Translations under genes and position numbers: made by a program
Assembly (NCBI GenBank): GCA_900175165.2
Contig: FWWN02000334.1
Span: forward strand, 1-64,000
Source: Rhizomucor pusillus
Taxonomy: Eukaryota > Mucoromycota > Mucoromycetes > Mucorales > Lichtheimiaceae
DNA length: 64,000 bases
Direction: 5' to 3'
Shown: in pieces, positions 23,401 to 37,800 of the stretch
How the letters are laid out: the number at the start of each line of letters is the position of its first letter
How positions within the stretch are numbered: the first letter of the stretch is position 1
Notes under the pieces: model-generated
Databases searched by the model: none
What the model was told of the DNA's origin: nothing
The model's input: the letters and a program-made list of their open reading frames with translations, nothing else

Positions 23401-24988
23401 ATGCGCCTTTGCCTCTGGCAGCTTGGTGTCTTTGTACTCTTCGTACGCCAAGTGTATTCCACCCTGTGCATCGAACATACCCTGCACTCTCGCTCGCCGC
23501 CGTCGTCTGCACTTGTTCCTTGTGGATCTCAAGAACAACAACTCAGCAAACGCTTTGACTCCATCAATGACCCGATAACTTTTGATTTCACTTGCCGATC
23601 GGCGAGCCAGGACGAATGCGCGAAGGTCAACAACACTCTCATAAAAGCTGGGCAGATCCTGGCGTCAGTGATCCGCCTTAACAACGCCATTCGTGTCAAT
23701 GCATCCTATTTGCCATTTTGCCAAGACCTGAATGACTGTGACACCGCCAACGGTGCGCTGAATGTCGGTAGGTACTCCGAGCGTTACGCCTCTTTTGATT
23801 GGAGGAGCGTCTAAATAGAAGATTTTGCAGGCCAGGCCTATCCAGCCGTGTCCTACCTGATGGTAGATGAAACGGATAACATGACCCGTATGTATCCTCA
23901 GGCGATGCTCAAACAGTTTGATAATCTGCCTGCAGAGCCTCAGTGGAGCGAGTATGATATAAAAGCACAGTTTAACAGCGAAGTCGACTGGTATTTTCCT
24001 GTATGTTTCACTTTCAATTTTCGTCGTCGTAGCAAGACTTTGATGTGCTAAACCTTTTTGTTGCTAGAGCGACAATCGCGCTATTGATACCAATGAAACT
24101 GATCTGCTGCGAACAGTTGTGCACGAACTTGTACATGGACTTGGCTTCGTCAACTCATGGAGCGATGTTACCTATGCCAAATTCTCGACGTATATACCAT
24201 CTCTCACGCCGTTTTTGGTGCCCATGGAATTGCAGCCCCCGAACGAGCTAGCTCAAGTTCTCGCAGCTGAAGCATCCCTGCAGGGCAATCAGCCTTTCTG
24301 GGGCTTCGTTGAATTTCCTCTAGACAAGTATCTCTATACGAAAAACACGAGCTTAACAACAATCACGCGGCTGCTCAATACATGGGGCAACTCAAACGTC
24401 ATGTTTAACTCGATACTGGACATGGTCAATGCATGGTACTGTCTCGAGGATATCCGCACCGAGGCTCAAATGCTATACAAACTTGCGACTACGGCTCAAG
24501 ATATTTGGACCGTCTTCCCTGATGGGACTACCCTTTTGCTGGAAACATCCCTTTCACAGTTTATCAGTGGCACATCTCTCTCGCACGTAGATCGGGCGAC
24601 GTACGGAAAAACTCCAGACTTCTTGATGGTGTACTACACCGAAAGCGGTGTAACTCTCGATACACTAGTGCTGAAATACGATGGTGGTCCTATTGGATCG
24701 CATCTTCTGCACGCACTCGCTAGCTTGGGTTATGCGCTTCAACCAAGCCTCAATATGACAATTGAGCCAGTGCGGCCAAAACTGAGCTTCTGGGAAGCTT
24801 CGGCGGATTTGGTCGGCACGACCTCCAATCCGTCACCTAGCGTCAGCATCAACACGGATGGTCCTGCAAAGTACCCTACAGCTACTTCTACTACCTCTTC
24901 ATCCCCTGCTAGTTCATTGTTTTTTGTAAATCTTTTTCATTACATTGTACCATTGCTCATCCTATTGTTCTTCTCCTTTACCTTCTAA
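23401..24988 (+). CDS. Secreted, probably GPI-anchored HExxH metalloprotease-like protein
   Basis: Exons 23401-23767, 23831-24000 and 24068-24988 give 485 aa. MRLCLWQLGVFVLFVRQVYS is a signal peptide. The C terminus is a Ser/Thr-rich segment followed by a hydrophobic tail (FHYIVPLLILLFFSFTF), the pattern of a GPI-attachment signal. The core contains VVHELVHGLGFVNSW: an HExxH zinc site in gluzincin/metzincin style, with the Gly of HExxHxxGxx but Asn where metzincins have the third His. Many N-glycosylation sites (NNT, NAS, NMT, NTS) agree with secretion. The fold looks like a fungal orphan family of secreted proteins with a HELxHGLGF site; activity is unproven. The start is chosen for the signal peptide; the frame is open further upstream. 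Confidence 0.8.
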
Positions 24989-25233
24989 TTACTTTTTCGT
25001 TGCTCTAGATTTTTGTGCCATTTACATTTATTCCGCTCTGTCTCTCTCTCCCCCTCTCTCCGCCGCTTCCTACTAGTTTACCCTCATCATCATATCTTGC
25101 TGTATAAAAACTTTTGTTCTCTCTTTTCTTAAGTCTGTCCTTTACAAAGTTGCTATAAAGGAGAAGAAAAAAGTCATCTCTATACTATTACTGTTGTCAA
25201 CATTATCCTTATTATGGTTATGTTAAAACTTGT

Positions 25234-26722
25234 TTAGAATTTCACTGCCAGTCCCAAAAGAACAGCAGCCAGGCCGCACCAGATGCTCGTCGCAATGGAC
25301 GCAGATGCACCGCTGTGTGTTTCTTGCTCCTTGTCGTTATTGACACCGTCTTCCTGCTCAGAGGCATCGATCACGCTCTGGGGGACCGGTTTTTGGCCCT
25401 GGTGGTACCCAGTCGTGTTAAACGAGTACTTGTCCGAGACATATTCTTTGCTTTCAGCGGCTAAATGTAGATATGTTTAGTTTTCTTTTTTTCCTTTCCT
25501 GGGTCCGTCTGGTAAAAGCAGACAAAGCAAAGCCTACATACATTTTTTGTATGGCTTGGGATCATTGAGACAACCATCGAGTCGGACCATGGTGTATCCC
25601 TCGTCGTTGATTGTGTTGACCAGTCTGGGCACGCTGGAAACATGCACGGTGCCAGGCACATCGTACTGGACGGAAATAAACGAGCCCTTGGCATCGTAGG
25701 TTTCTTTGTATCTATCGAACGCATTCTTGTAAACTTCCTGGATAGGTTTGTGCAGGTAGTCTTGGCTGTCCAGGTTGTATCCGACCAGCACGAATCCTAA
25801 GTCTTTCAAAATGTTTTCTGTGCGGGTATCTTCTGGTTGTGTGTAGTGCAGGCGGACATATTTAGGAGCGACGTGGATAAGTGATTCAATCGTGCGAGCA
25901 TTCTTCAGGATATCCTCGCGGATTTCTGCGTCTGTCAGGACAGATGAATCGTCGTTCTTTACACGATACGTCATGCCAATAAAGTGTCCTGCATTGTATG
26001 TGTTTTGCAGCACCATCGCATACTGCTGTGTGTAAAGCCTATGTATTGTTAAGAGAAGAGTTAGCAGATGCATTAGTGTACCGCTTATTGCAACTATTTG
26101 GGTACCATGTAGCATTGACGAAAAAGTTGGCTCGTGCATCCGCATTGTTGAGTTGACGTACCATCTTTGCGGTGGCATCGCTAGGTCCCTCACTCTGTAA
26201 ATAAAATTAGTGATACTTTCTTGATATATATATTCTCTACTTGCAAAGGTAACTGCGATTTGACCCTGTGTACGGCATCCGGTCACCTGCGGTACAGGCG
26301 GCAACGGTGCGGATGGTTTGTCAGCAGCTGCGTCTACTTTGGTGGGTGTGAATTCATCCTGGCCTCCTTCCTCTTCCAGTGCGTCCAAATCCAAATCTAC
26401 ACCGTAATTTTTTTTTTTTTTTCGGATGAGCAAAAAAGAAATCATTGGTAACGCATTGCCTTGTTTGTTCAGTTTACTACGCACTGCTTTGTTGCCCAAT
26501 GTCGTCTTGTACGCCGTTAATTTCATCCGACGACGACGATGGCAATGGTTCGTCGTTTTGGAAACTCTTGCTTGAATATGCAAATGTACTGGACACGCTG
26601 GCTGATGTTTCTGCTGCTGCTGATAGGGATGTGCTGCTCACATCCATCGCTTCTGATTCCACGCTGCTGCTGCTGCGGTCTGCAGCCATACTCGTACGGC
26701 ATAGTAACAGGAGACTAATCAT
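25234..26722 (-). CDS. Chitin-deacetylase-like (CE4/NodB fold) GPI-type protein, catalytic residues lost
   Basis: Exons on minus: 26485-26722, 26245-26396, 26106-26194, 25542-26038, 25234-25460; 400 aa. Start MISLLLLCRTSMAAD is a signal peptide and the end SIWCGLAAVLLGLAVKF a GPI-type tail. Between them is a Ser-rich stretch, an acidic linker and a NodB-like domain. Family landmarks are present but changed: motif 1 is TFSEGP instead of TFDDGP, motif 2 is GMTYRV instead of SHTWSH, motif 3 reads VRLHYT, and motif 5 reads ISVQYDV without the His. FFVNATW and YNAGHFI keep the fold. So the catalytic base, metal ligands and acid are all gone; it is likely a wall-bound pseudoenzyme or chitin-binding protein. 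The intron after TF uses a GC donor (26244-26243) and lies inside motif 1. The first intron donor (26484) is the least certain junction. Confidence 0.82.
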
Positions 26723-26958
26723 TGCACCTTTCAAATCATTCAATTTTGCTGCTGCAACAATCTCTCATCCAAACGGCCTTTACCAATCCATGATGGGTGG
26801 TATGAGATCCGCATAGTGGGTAGTCTGAACTGTTTCAATAGGAAAAGAAAGATGGAGAAAAAAGTGGTAACGGGCAATTTTTTTCGCTGTACATTCCTTA
26901 TCATAAAAGCACTAAATCGGACTGCAGTTGACACTTAAACAGCATAAGTACTAGTTAA

Positions 26959-29892
<2,934 letters not shown>

Positions 29893-30306
29893 TTTGGTAA
29901 AGGAACAAGTCGTTGTCGTCGATGAATATCAATTTCTTTTTGTCTCTTTTGAAACACTACTTTTGATGACATCAAATCAAGCCTAATATTATGCTGTGAG
30001 GAGTAAATGCCATTACTTTTGGTTGCTGCAACGTTGGTATCCATTGGCTTCAAATGCCACTGAAGTCAGAGTAGAGTGTACGTTATCCAGCCATTCCATT
30101 ACGAAACATTTCATATACGAAGCAAATAACTGTGGATGTAGTCCACGCGTTCTTCGCAACAAACAAGACGGCCACACGTGGATTAATGCGTATGAGATTG
30201 TGATATATCAGACTCTATTATACACTGTGCTGTTCAGGCATAAGCAGAGGCATCGAATTCATATAAGACAAAAGCAGTGTCCCTGTTCCTTTTTTCCTTT
30301 CCCGCT
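29893..30306. promoter_or_regulatory. Divergent promoter region of DED1-type helicase and BUD32
   Basis: About 410 nt between two start codons facing apart. No gene seen. A pyrimidine-rich patch (30285-30303) lies just before the BUD32 ATG. Confidence 0.5.
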
Positions 30307-31234
30307 ATGCAGGTCAAACGCACACTCGTTAAGCAAGGAGCTGAAGCTGTAAGCAGTACCCATGTTATTCCCAGCAACGATCGCCACGCATACTCACACA
30401 CTGACAACAACAACATCAACAGCGTGTCTTCCACCTCGATCGGTTTCTCACATTATCGCACGGCTGCATTGCCAAAGAACGGTTCTTGAAAGCTTACCGC
30501 CACCCAGATCTCGATCGGCAATTAACGTCAAGGCGCGTGCTGCAAGAAGCACGAAGCCTGCAAAAGTGTAAAAAAGCGGGACTCGATACGCCCACAGTTT
30601 ATTTCATCGACGAAGATGCAGCAACGATCTATATGGAAAATGTAGTTGGCATATCCGTCAAACAACGCTTGTTAGATAGCCAATCCACGAATTACTCAGA
30701 CGTCGACCAAGGTGAGCGCGACCTACTGGGCAGGTTTAATAATATTTTCTTTTAACACTGGATACAGCAAAACTCGCTGAAAAGATCGGCGTTTCCCTGG
30801 CAAGAATGCATGCTATAGATGTCGTCCACGGAGACTTGACGACTTCTAACTTGATGCTGCGACAAGACAACGAGTCTGTGGTAATAAAAAAGTTCTCAGA
30901 CCATGGCAATGATAATATAATGCAATGCTGAGACCGTCCCACGAAGGTTGTCATAGATTTTGGATTGAGCTACGTGTCACCCTTGCCCGAGGACCAGGCC
31001 GTCGATTTGTACGTGCTTGAACGCGCTTTTGCCAGCACGCATCCAAACACCGAGCAACTTGTATCAGATATCCTTTCGCATTACCAAAAGAACTACAAAA
31101 AATCCAGAGCAGTAATGAGCAAGCTGGAAGAAGGCAAGTACTATGCAAAAAAATGATGATATTACTACTACTATGTACTGAAGACAAAGTATCCAGTGAG
31201 ATTAAGAGGTCGCAAGCGTAGCATGATTGGATAA
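30307..31234 (+). CDS. BUD32: KEOPS complex kinase/ATPase Bud32 (PRPK)
   Basis: Atypical small kinase of the KEOPS complex, which makes the t6A37 modification of ANN-decoding tRNAs together with Kae1. Exons 30307-30348, 30423-30711, 30768-30880, 30947-31133 and 31197-31234 give 222 aa, near the family length. Visible motifs: N-terminal VKRTLVKQGAEA, KERFLKAYRHPDLD, LTSRRVLQEARSL (the Glu of helix C), IYMENVVG hinge, VVHGDLTTSNLM as catalytic loop, VVIDFGLSYVS with the DFG, and C-terminal RLRGRKRSMIG, the tail known to contact Kae1. The last intron needs a GC donor at 31134 to reach that tail; read-through would end the protein in YYAKK before it. Confidence 0.95.
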
Positions 31235-31845
31235 GCGACATTGATGTGATGTATCTTGACTATCTACGAAACGATGGCTCATCCAGGTAGCCAGCGAGGT
31301 TAGCCGCGATCAGATCGGTTAGATTCTACGGACAACAATGAATAAATATCTTTGTTAAGGTCAACAATGCGATGCTTTTACTTCATTCTTTTGATTGTAT
31401 ACTGTGGGTCAATGTAATTTTCCTGCAGGCGGTCACTGTCAATTGTGTCGCGCATAGAAGGGAGCACAAAGTGCAGCTAAATGGGCGAGTCGACGTCATG
31501 CTACGTCTGGCAGCGCAAATGAATATGCGGTACACATAGTCCGTTCATCACCGAGTCAAAAATCCAGCGTGCGCTTTTTGGTGAGCATCTGCCCACAACA
31601 TGTAGATGGATTGTATATACCCAGACACTCCTAATATCCTGAACGAACTGGTCTGAACCGACACAAGTTCGGACACAGTTCCGCATTGGTGGTGGGCTCG
31701 GTCCCTATTTCTGTGTTCTGGAGTCTATTTGGCAGCCTTGTGCAACGAGCCACAATCATAAATGTGCTGCAGGGCACTTGTATCTGCAATGTTTTCTCTC
31801 CTTTTCTTTCCTTTTTCTCCCTTTGAAACCGTTATTTAGATTATT
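31235..31845. other. Intergenic between BUD32 and the PLD nuclease gene
   Basis: About 610 nt without a credible frame. A pyrimidine-rich patch (31793-31822) precedes the next start codon and is the probable transcription start region. Confidence 0.5.
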
Positions 31846-33219
31846 ATGATTGACAAGCTTTTTGAGCTACTCTGTGGACTTGGCGAACCGTCAGCGCCTG
31901 CTTTGGAACCGTCTGACATTAAAGATGCCAACTTTCAGCAGCTATTATCCCTGGTAAGCAAGCGCCGTAAAGTTTTACCTCGCAGTGAAAAAAAAAGCAG
32001 TACACAGAGTTCATTGTCTACAATAGACGATGCCTTCTGCACCGCATATTGTCAGGGACAGCGTGCTGAACAAGGAAGCAAACGCACGTTTAAAGACCGT
32101 TCTGAGCAACAAGTCTCATTCTCCGAATAACACGATCCGCACCGTCAAGACAATGTTTGAACAGGCTATTCAGGCATGCGACCGAGACAAGGAACGATGT
32201 ATGCTGCAGTGGCTCCAGGTCTGCGTCACAACGGCGGTCGACATGGCGTTCGATGAAGGATCTTCCGAGTCAAACACTAAGCCCGCCAAGCGCGCCACCA
32301 ACAAGCAACAAGATGGCAGCAAGCGACAAGACAATGATGATGACGACTTTGTAGTGCCGGAGCGGTATGACAGGATCGGAGAATCGGATGATGACTATGT
32401 TCCATCCGACGAAGACGAAGCTATTGTGCCTGCTGCACCCCAGAGAAAGAATAACGGCGGCGGTAAAGGCAAAAACGGTAGAAAAGCACCTGCATTCAGC
32501 ATGGAAATCGATGAAGGCGCGGGATCGAAAGCCGTCATTAAGTACTTTACTCAGAACGGTACCAGCGCCGCACTCAAGAACGGCTATTTTGCACAGTCTT
32601 ACTTTTTCCCATCCAAAGAGAGCTACAATGCAAGTTTATACGCGAAATCCTGCAGGATTTTTGTAAATGTTACTTATGCCTTTCTGGTTTCCTATCTGTA
32701 GGCTTTTATCTCTGTGCTAAATTCTGCTACTACCTCAATCGATGTTTGCGTATTCTCGTTAACGGATGATGATACTGCCGATGCATTGATCGCTGCAAAG
32801 AAACGCAACTGCAAAGTCAGAATTATTACGGACGATCAGCAGAATGCAAACAAATACGCGGACGCCACACGATTGCAAGCGGATCATGGCATACCCTTCA
32901 AAACCGATCACAGGTAAAAGACAATAATTGCTCTTGGTACTCTCCTAGCCATCCGGCTGTGCATTAATTACTTGTACGTAGTCCTAGCTACATGCACAAC
33001 AAGTTTGCCATCATTGATAGCGCCACTTTAATTAATGGAAGTTTCAACTGGTCGAAAGGGTAAGATCATGGCAGTATCAATGCATGTAGCTGTTGCTTCT
33101 AACTTGGTTTTGACACCAGTGCACGCACGAAAAATCGCGAGAATATTGTTATAACCAATATACCCGAATGCATCCAGGCATTCCAGAAAGAATTTGACGC
33201 TCTCTGGGCAGAGTTCTAG
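31846..33219 (+). CDS. Phospholipase-D-family nuclease (Nuc/PLD6-like) with long N-terminal extension
   Basis: Exons 31846-31953, 32027-32629, 32702-32913, 32982-33059 and 33120-33219 give 366 aa. The C-terminal 150 residues carry one HKD motif: HNKFAIIDSATLINGSFNWS (H-x-K-x4-D-x6-GS-x2-WS), followed by NRENIVI as in bacterial Nuc and animal PLD6/Zucchini. With a single HKD, such proteins act as dimers, either as endonucleases or as cardiolipin hydrolases. The strand AFISVLNSATTSIDVCVFSL is the typical domain start. The N-terminal 200 residues have a helical part and then an acidic/basic disordered linker (DDDDFVVPERYDR, YVPSDEDE). No membrane anchor like that of PLD6 is seen. The intron before the domain uses a GC donor at 32630. 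Substrate not predictable. Confidence 0.88.
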
Positions 33220-33739
33220 TCCATCACATTGTCCTATTGTAGCTGCATAGTTTTACAATTATAGTCATTATTTTAGAAGGTGATCTCCTTGTACACAATA
33301 ACGAATGTTAGCATTTAGCATCATTTGCGTCGATGATGACGGCTGGGTGGGAATTCCCGCATGTATGACAATCGAGAATTTGTCAATTGAATATTCTGTA
33401 AATATTGTCCAGCTGACTGATAATGCCTTGTGCACGGATTGTTCCATGACTTGCAGCAGCGTTCAAAGCATGTCTCGAATGAGTCCCGCTGTGATTGCAG
33501 GTTCCTGATATCAACCTGTGTGTGGTCTCGATGGATACAACTCCAAGAAAAGGCAATGAAGAAAATTGGCCAGGCACAGTTCACTGAACAGCTGGCGGCC
33601 CGCTTCTTCTTTTATTGCTGATGCAAGCGCAAATACAATGAGAGAGATGTGTGGAAGAGGTGCGGGCATTTTTCCGTACGTCGGCATTCAGTGAGTTATC
33701 CTCTTCCGTGTGTGTGGTCTAGACGTGCTAGGTTCTTGT

Positions 33740-34325
33740 TCAGTGGATCCTGAAAAGTCCGGCTTCAAAGGGTGGCTCTGATGTGCTGGGAAACTGCTTT
33801 TTGCACTTGTAGCAATCCCAATAGGAGCCGAAACTTGTGCACCAGAGACCTTGCTTGCCGCCGGGATGTCACATGCGACCATCAGCAGAGCTGACCGATC
33901 TCGGACAGCGGACCACAGACAGTGGTATGCATATGGTCGCTGATGCTTTCTTTGGGTTGCTTTTCGTCTTCGGCGCATATTTGGAGCAAAGTGAAAGACA
34001 CTGGCAGACTCACCAGCATGCGCATTTCTTTCTTCAATTCAACCTCTAGCATTGATAGAGATGCTGGCACACCGATGTAGAGTTTTACAAGCTCGTCCAC
34101 CAATGGTTCCATGTAATGGTTGATTTGGTGTTTGCTGAGTTTCTTTGTTTCCTTGCATGACGCCGACCAAAACTACGTTTCCAGACTTGTAACGTTGATC
34201 AAGTGGAAGGCTGTTCACGATAAAGTATCTTGCGCCACCGGAGTTTATTCAGCCGATGGAGAAGGCTTGGAACCAATCGACGTTGAAAGTGAGCATCAGA
34301 GAATGCTTGTCTTTGACAAAACATT
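33740..34325 (-). mobile_element. Tnp2-family DNA transposase relic
   Basis: On the minus strand several frames read in order as a Tnp2 (CACTA/KDZ-type) transposase. From 34323 down: KHSLMLTFNVDWFQAFSIG, a TGA, then RYFIVNSLPLDQRYKSGN and VVLVGVMQGNKE; a frame change near 34130; NHYMEPLVDELVKLYIGVP (to 34050); after decayed sequence, ALLMVACDIPAASKVSG; and in another frame CYKCKKQFPS with the CxxC pair. These are the landmarks of the family: NVDWFQPF, ILVGxxPGPKE, LxPLVDEL, VACDxPAxRKxxG and CxKC. At least two frame changes and one stop show it is dead. Weak traces may continue to about 33330. Terminal repeats were not found. Confidence 0.8.
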
Positions 34326-34895
34326 CAATGTTAATATATCTGATTTCGATATCTAGCCATCTTACATACCATATGAGCATGAGCGAGATCTCCAATGATC
34401 GATTTCACTGTAGCACAAGAGTTTGACAGCACCTCTGTAACAGAGTTTCAATTTATCGTCTCTCAAGATGCATCCGTGTATACATACCGAGATTCGCCTT
34501 GCGTTCGCAAGAATCCATCGCTTCAGGCGTAGCGATTGGATTGCTCCGTATAGGTGAAAACAAGTGACGATAGAACAACCGAGCAGGACGAAAGAAATGT
34601 TGAAGGACGCGTCAACACAGAAAACAAACAATTTGCTTTTTTGTAGCACCCCTGAAAATGTCGTCCCTAAAATTTCCCGCTCTACTATGTCCCTCCTGGA
34701 CGCAATTTCGTCAACTACTATGATGTAACCGATCATTCTGAAAACAATACACATTCTTAAAGAACCTTTTTACCTGCCATTGTATCAACAAAGTCTCAGT
34801 GTATAGAATGAAATGAATACTTTTTCTTGTTTTCATTGTTCTTCCATGAATGTACAGAGGGGTGCCTTTGTTTGCTTTACATCTAAGATGGATAG
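34326..34895. other. Intergenic left of tuberin
   Basis: No gene seen. It could hold the decayed 5' part of the Tnp2 element (minus strand), but I recognise no motif. The right end is the tuberin 3' UTR. Confidence 0.4.
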
Positions 34896-37800
34896 CTACG
34901 TATATCTTGTAAAGTCCAGCAAATTTTCAATGGGTATCGTGCTGCCACTAATCGAGGCAGCTCGCGCTGCTGACGCCGAAGACGGGCCAGTAGCTGAAGC
35001 TGCAGCTGCTGAAGCAAGCGCAGCTTGTTCGTTTGCTTTGGAGAGTCGTTCCTTGACACGCTTGATATGGCGCAAGCGCTCTTTCCACGGTGAAACGTAT
35101 TCTCGCTTTGTGAGCACACTTGATTGCACTTGAGCAAAGATATTTGCATGCAAGGCCATTTGCCGAACAAAGCCCGGTAGTGATTGGCTTGAGATGAGCT
35201 TTGGATCCGAAACAGGTCCAATTTCTGGCATATCAGGTCGCCTCTGGAGTTCAACCTTGAAGAATGAATTCTCCTGACCGCTTTGGGCTGAAGCTGGTTC
35301 CTTGGTAATCGAGTGGGGAGTGACAACAATGTTGATAAAGTTAAAGTGACCTGGAAGAGTATCAAATGCATAATCTTCGCCAGAATCATTGTACACAATC
35401 GTGACAAAATCGTTGCCAATGTGCCGTTTCTTGTCGTTACACTGCGGATCACGCTCCAAGTCCGTAGGCATCATTGTTGCAACATGGAAGATGATCTTGG
35501 TGACCTGATCCTCCCAAAAATAAGCATATTTGCCGTCCAGGTCCTTTTCTCGGTCAAGTCCTCCAGTGTTGTCTTTGCGGCCTCGCAAGGGTTCAATATG
35601 GCCGAGTGAACTCAAGAGCTTGACGTAATCTGGCGAACCATGTGTGTTTGCCAGGATCTCAACTTCGTTCTTTTGACCCTTGCCCACGTAGAGCACACCA
35701 ATTTTGTGGAAATCGACAACAGGAGTTCGGTCCAAGGTAGCGATACTTCGTGCAGTCGTCTCATCGTCAGGTAGTGGTGGAGATATTTCCATGACTCTCG
35801 TAAGATCCGGATAGTTGCTTAATTGCATGTATAAGAACGCAGGATCCAAAGACTGGTTCTCCTTTCGTAATAGGCTGATGGGCTGGGAAGGCGTTTCCGC
35901 GGTCGCTGACTCGGGAAGAGTCTGACGTACGGCTGGAGTGGTTTCTGCTCCTTCGGCTTCAACATCCTTGTCTTCGTTTCTGTTTGTAGTGCTCGCAGAT
36001 TGAGGACTACTTGGTGTCCTGGTTGGTGTACCTTCATTGCTACGGACAGCAGGCGATAATGTTCTTGAAAAAAGATCCAAAAGTGCACGCTGAGTTATGG
36101 ATGGCCGTCTAGTAAGCAATCGATCCGAGGGAACGCCAGGGGCCTTTTGCTTGTCCTGCTCCTCCTCTGCCTTTGGAGTGTTTTCATCAAACGTAATACC
36201 AAGACCAGTACCTTCAATCTCCTCTTGCTCTTCAGTCGTCTCTTCGTCCTCTTCTCGAGACTGGATCATTCTCGCAGCATACAAGTCCGGTGTGTACTGC
36301 ATCATCAACAGAGCCGGCAGTGTCTTGTAGTCGATATCTTCCGACCTGACTCTGTTCTCTACATTGCACATCAGCGACACAGTTCCAGAAGGACGTCGGA
36401 TAGTTATTTCCACCCATCCAAGCGCGCTGGCTGTCTTCAACGTCAAGAGAGTGTGCCCATATAGCCATGATCTGGTATTTTGCTTTGCGACATTGGCATC
36501 GCTAGCTGGTGGAGTGGTGTCTGTAGCCGCGTCTCCCATCAGAATCTTGGAGACGAGCGATTTTTTTGGAGACAAGCTGATATCTGCAAAGCTGAACCTC
36601 GAAAGCATGTCGATACACGTGAAGGTTTGCTCATCTATGCTCTTGCCAATTGGGTTAGCACTCACGAGTCGCTGAATGATAAAAGAGACATGTTTCCGGC
36701 GCTCTCGCAGAGGAACCGCTGTGAACCACACTGTGATGACCAGATACGCCATTATAAGCACGTATTGAGACAGTGCAGTCTGGCTCGAGGCTCCGGCAGA
36801 GGAATCTCTCTGCGCCTGTTGTCGAGTTGCAGTGGTTCCTGGTACTGGAGAGTTGGTTTGCTGTGCACTGCTCAAGCTTGGTGTCGATATGCTGCCAGAT
36901 CGCTGAGCTTCGGCGGTGGAGGAGGAGGAAGTTGCTGAATATGAATGCTGTAAATAATTAAGAGCAATGGCGAATACGAGTTTATATGTGTCGCTTGTGA
37001 AGTTGGCATAAAGATTAGGAAGTCGCGCCAGACCTGAGAGAAATTCGAGGATATGTACAGAGACGCTGCTCACCGAAATGATCTGAGACATGCGTTGCAA
37101 TATCTCGTTCAGCATCTTGGTCACCGACAATGGCAGTTCGTAGCAGCAGACTGTCAATGCGTGGATACAGGGTTTCGTCGCAGCTGTAACTTGTCTAAGG
37201 CCCATGTAGAACGCGTATACAATTTTGTCTTGAGATTGCTTGCTGAAAAATCGTCGATATGAAATCAAGACAACTAAAATGTTGTAGGCATGCACATTCA
37301 AGTCGTTGCGCCTTATAGTCGGTGGTAATCTGTGCACGTTCTCCAGCATCCTGCTGCTGTCAATCCATTGTACAACGCGCCTGCGAAGCTTTTCGATGCC
37401 AGTTCCAGCCCCACAAAATAGGTGTTTGTTACTGAGCTGCAGCGGTAATTGCTTCAAGACGAACGAAACAAGGTCCCAGTTTGAAAAATGAGATAGAATT
37501 GCAATATATGCATCTATCATGTCGTTGACAGGAATCACAACTTCGTCGTCGGGAATCATTTCGCCTTCTGGCTTATAGGATAGCAGCCGTGATTTTAACG
37601 GTCTTGGTCGTTTCGGAACGGTGGTCTCCAAATCGAGAGAAAGTGTCATGCTGCTCTTGTCTTTGTTCTTCTTTTCCAATTTGCGGTTGTTTTCGCTTTG
37701 ACGTATCAATGTAATCAACGCATTGTCGCTTCCGATCGCTATCACATTGTTAGTTGCACTTGAATCTAGTAATCCTAAATTATGTACTTACGATCGGGAA

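Noticed and set aside
33321..33620. Minus-strand frames that might continue the Tnp2 relic
   Set aside because: The expected landmarks after the CxKC motif cannot be aligned convincingly.
34896..37745. Reading the tuberin gene as two separate genes
   Set aside because: The 53-nt gap has GTAAGT and TAG borders, and the two halves are the N- and C-terminal parts of one known protein.
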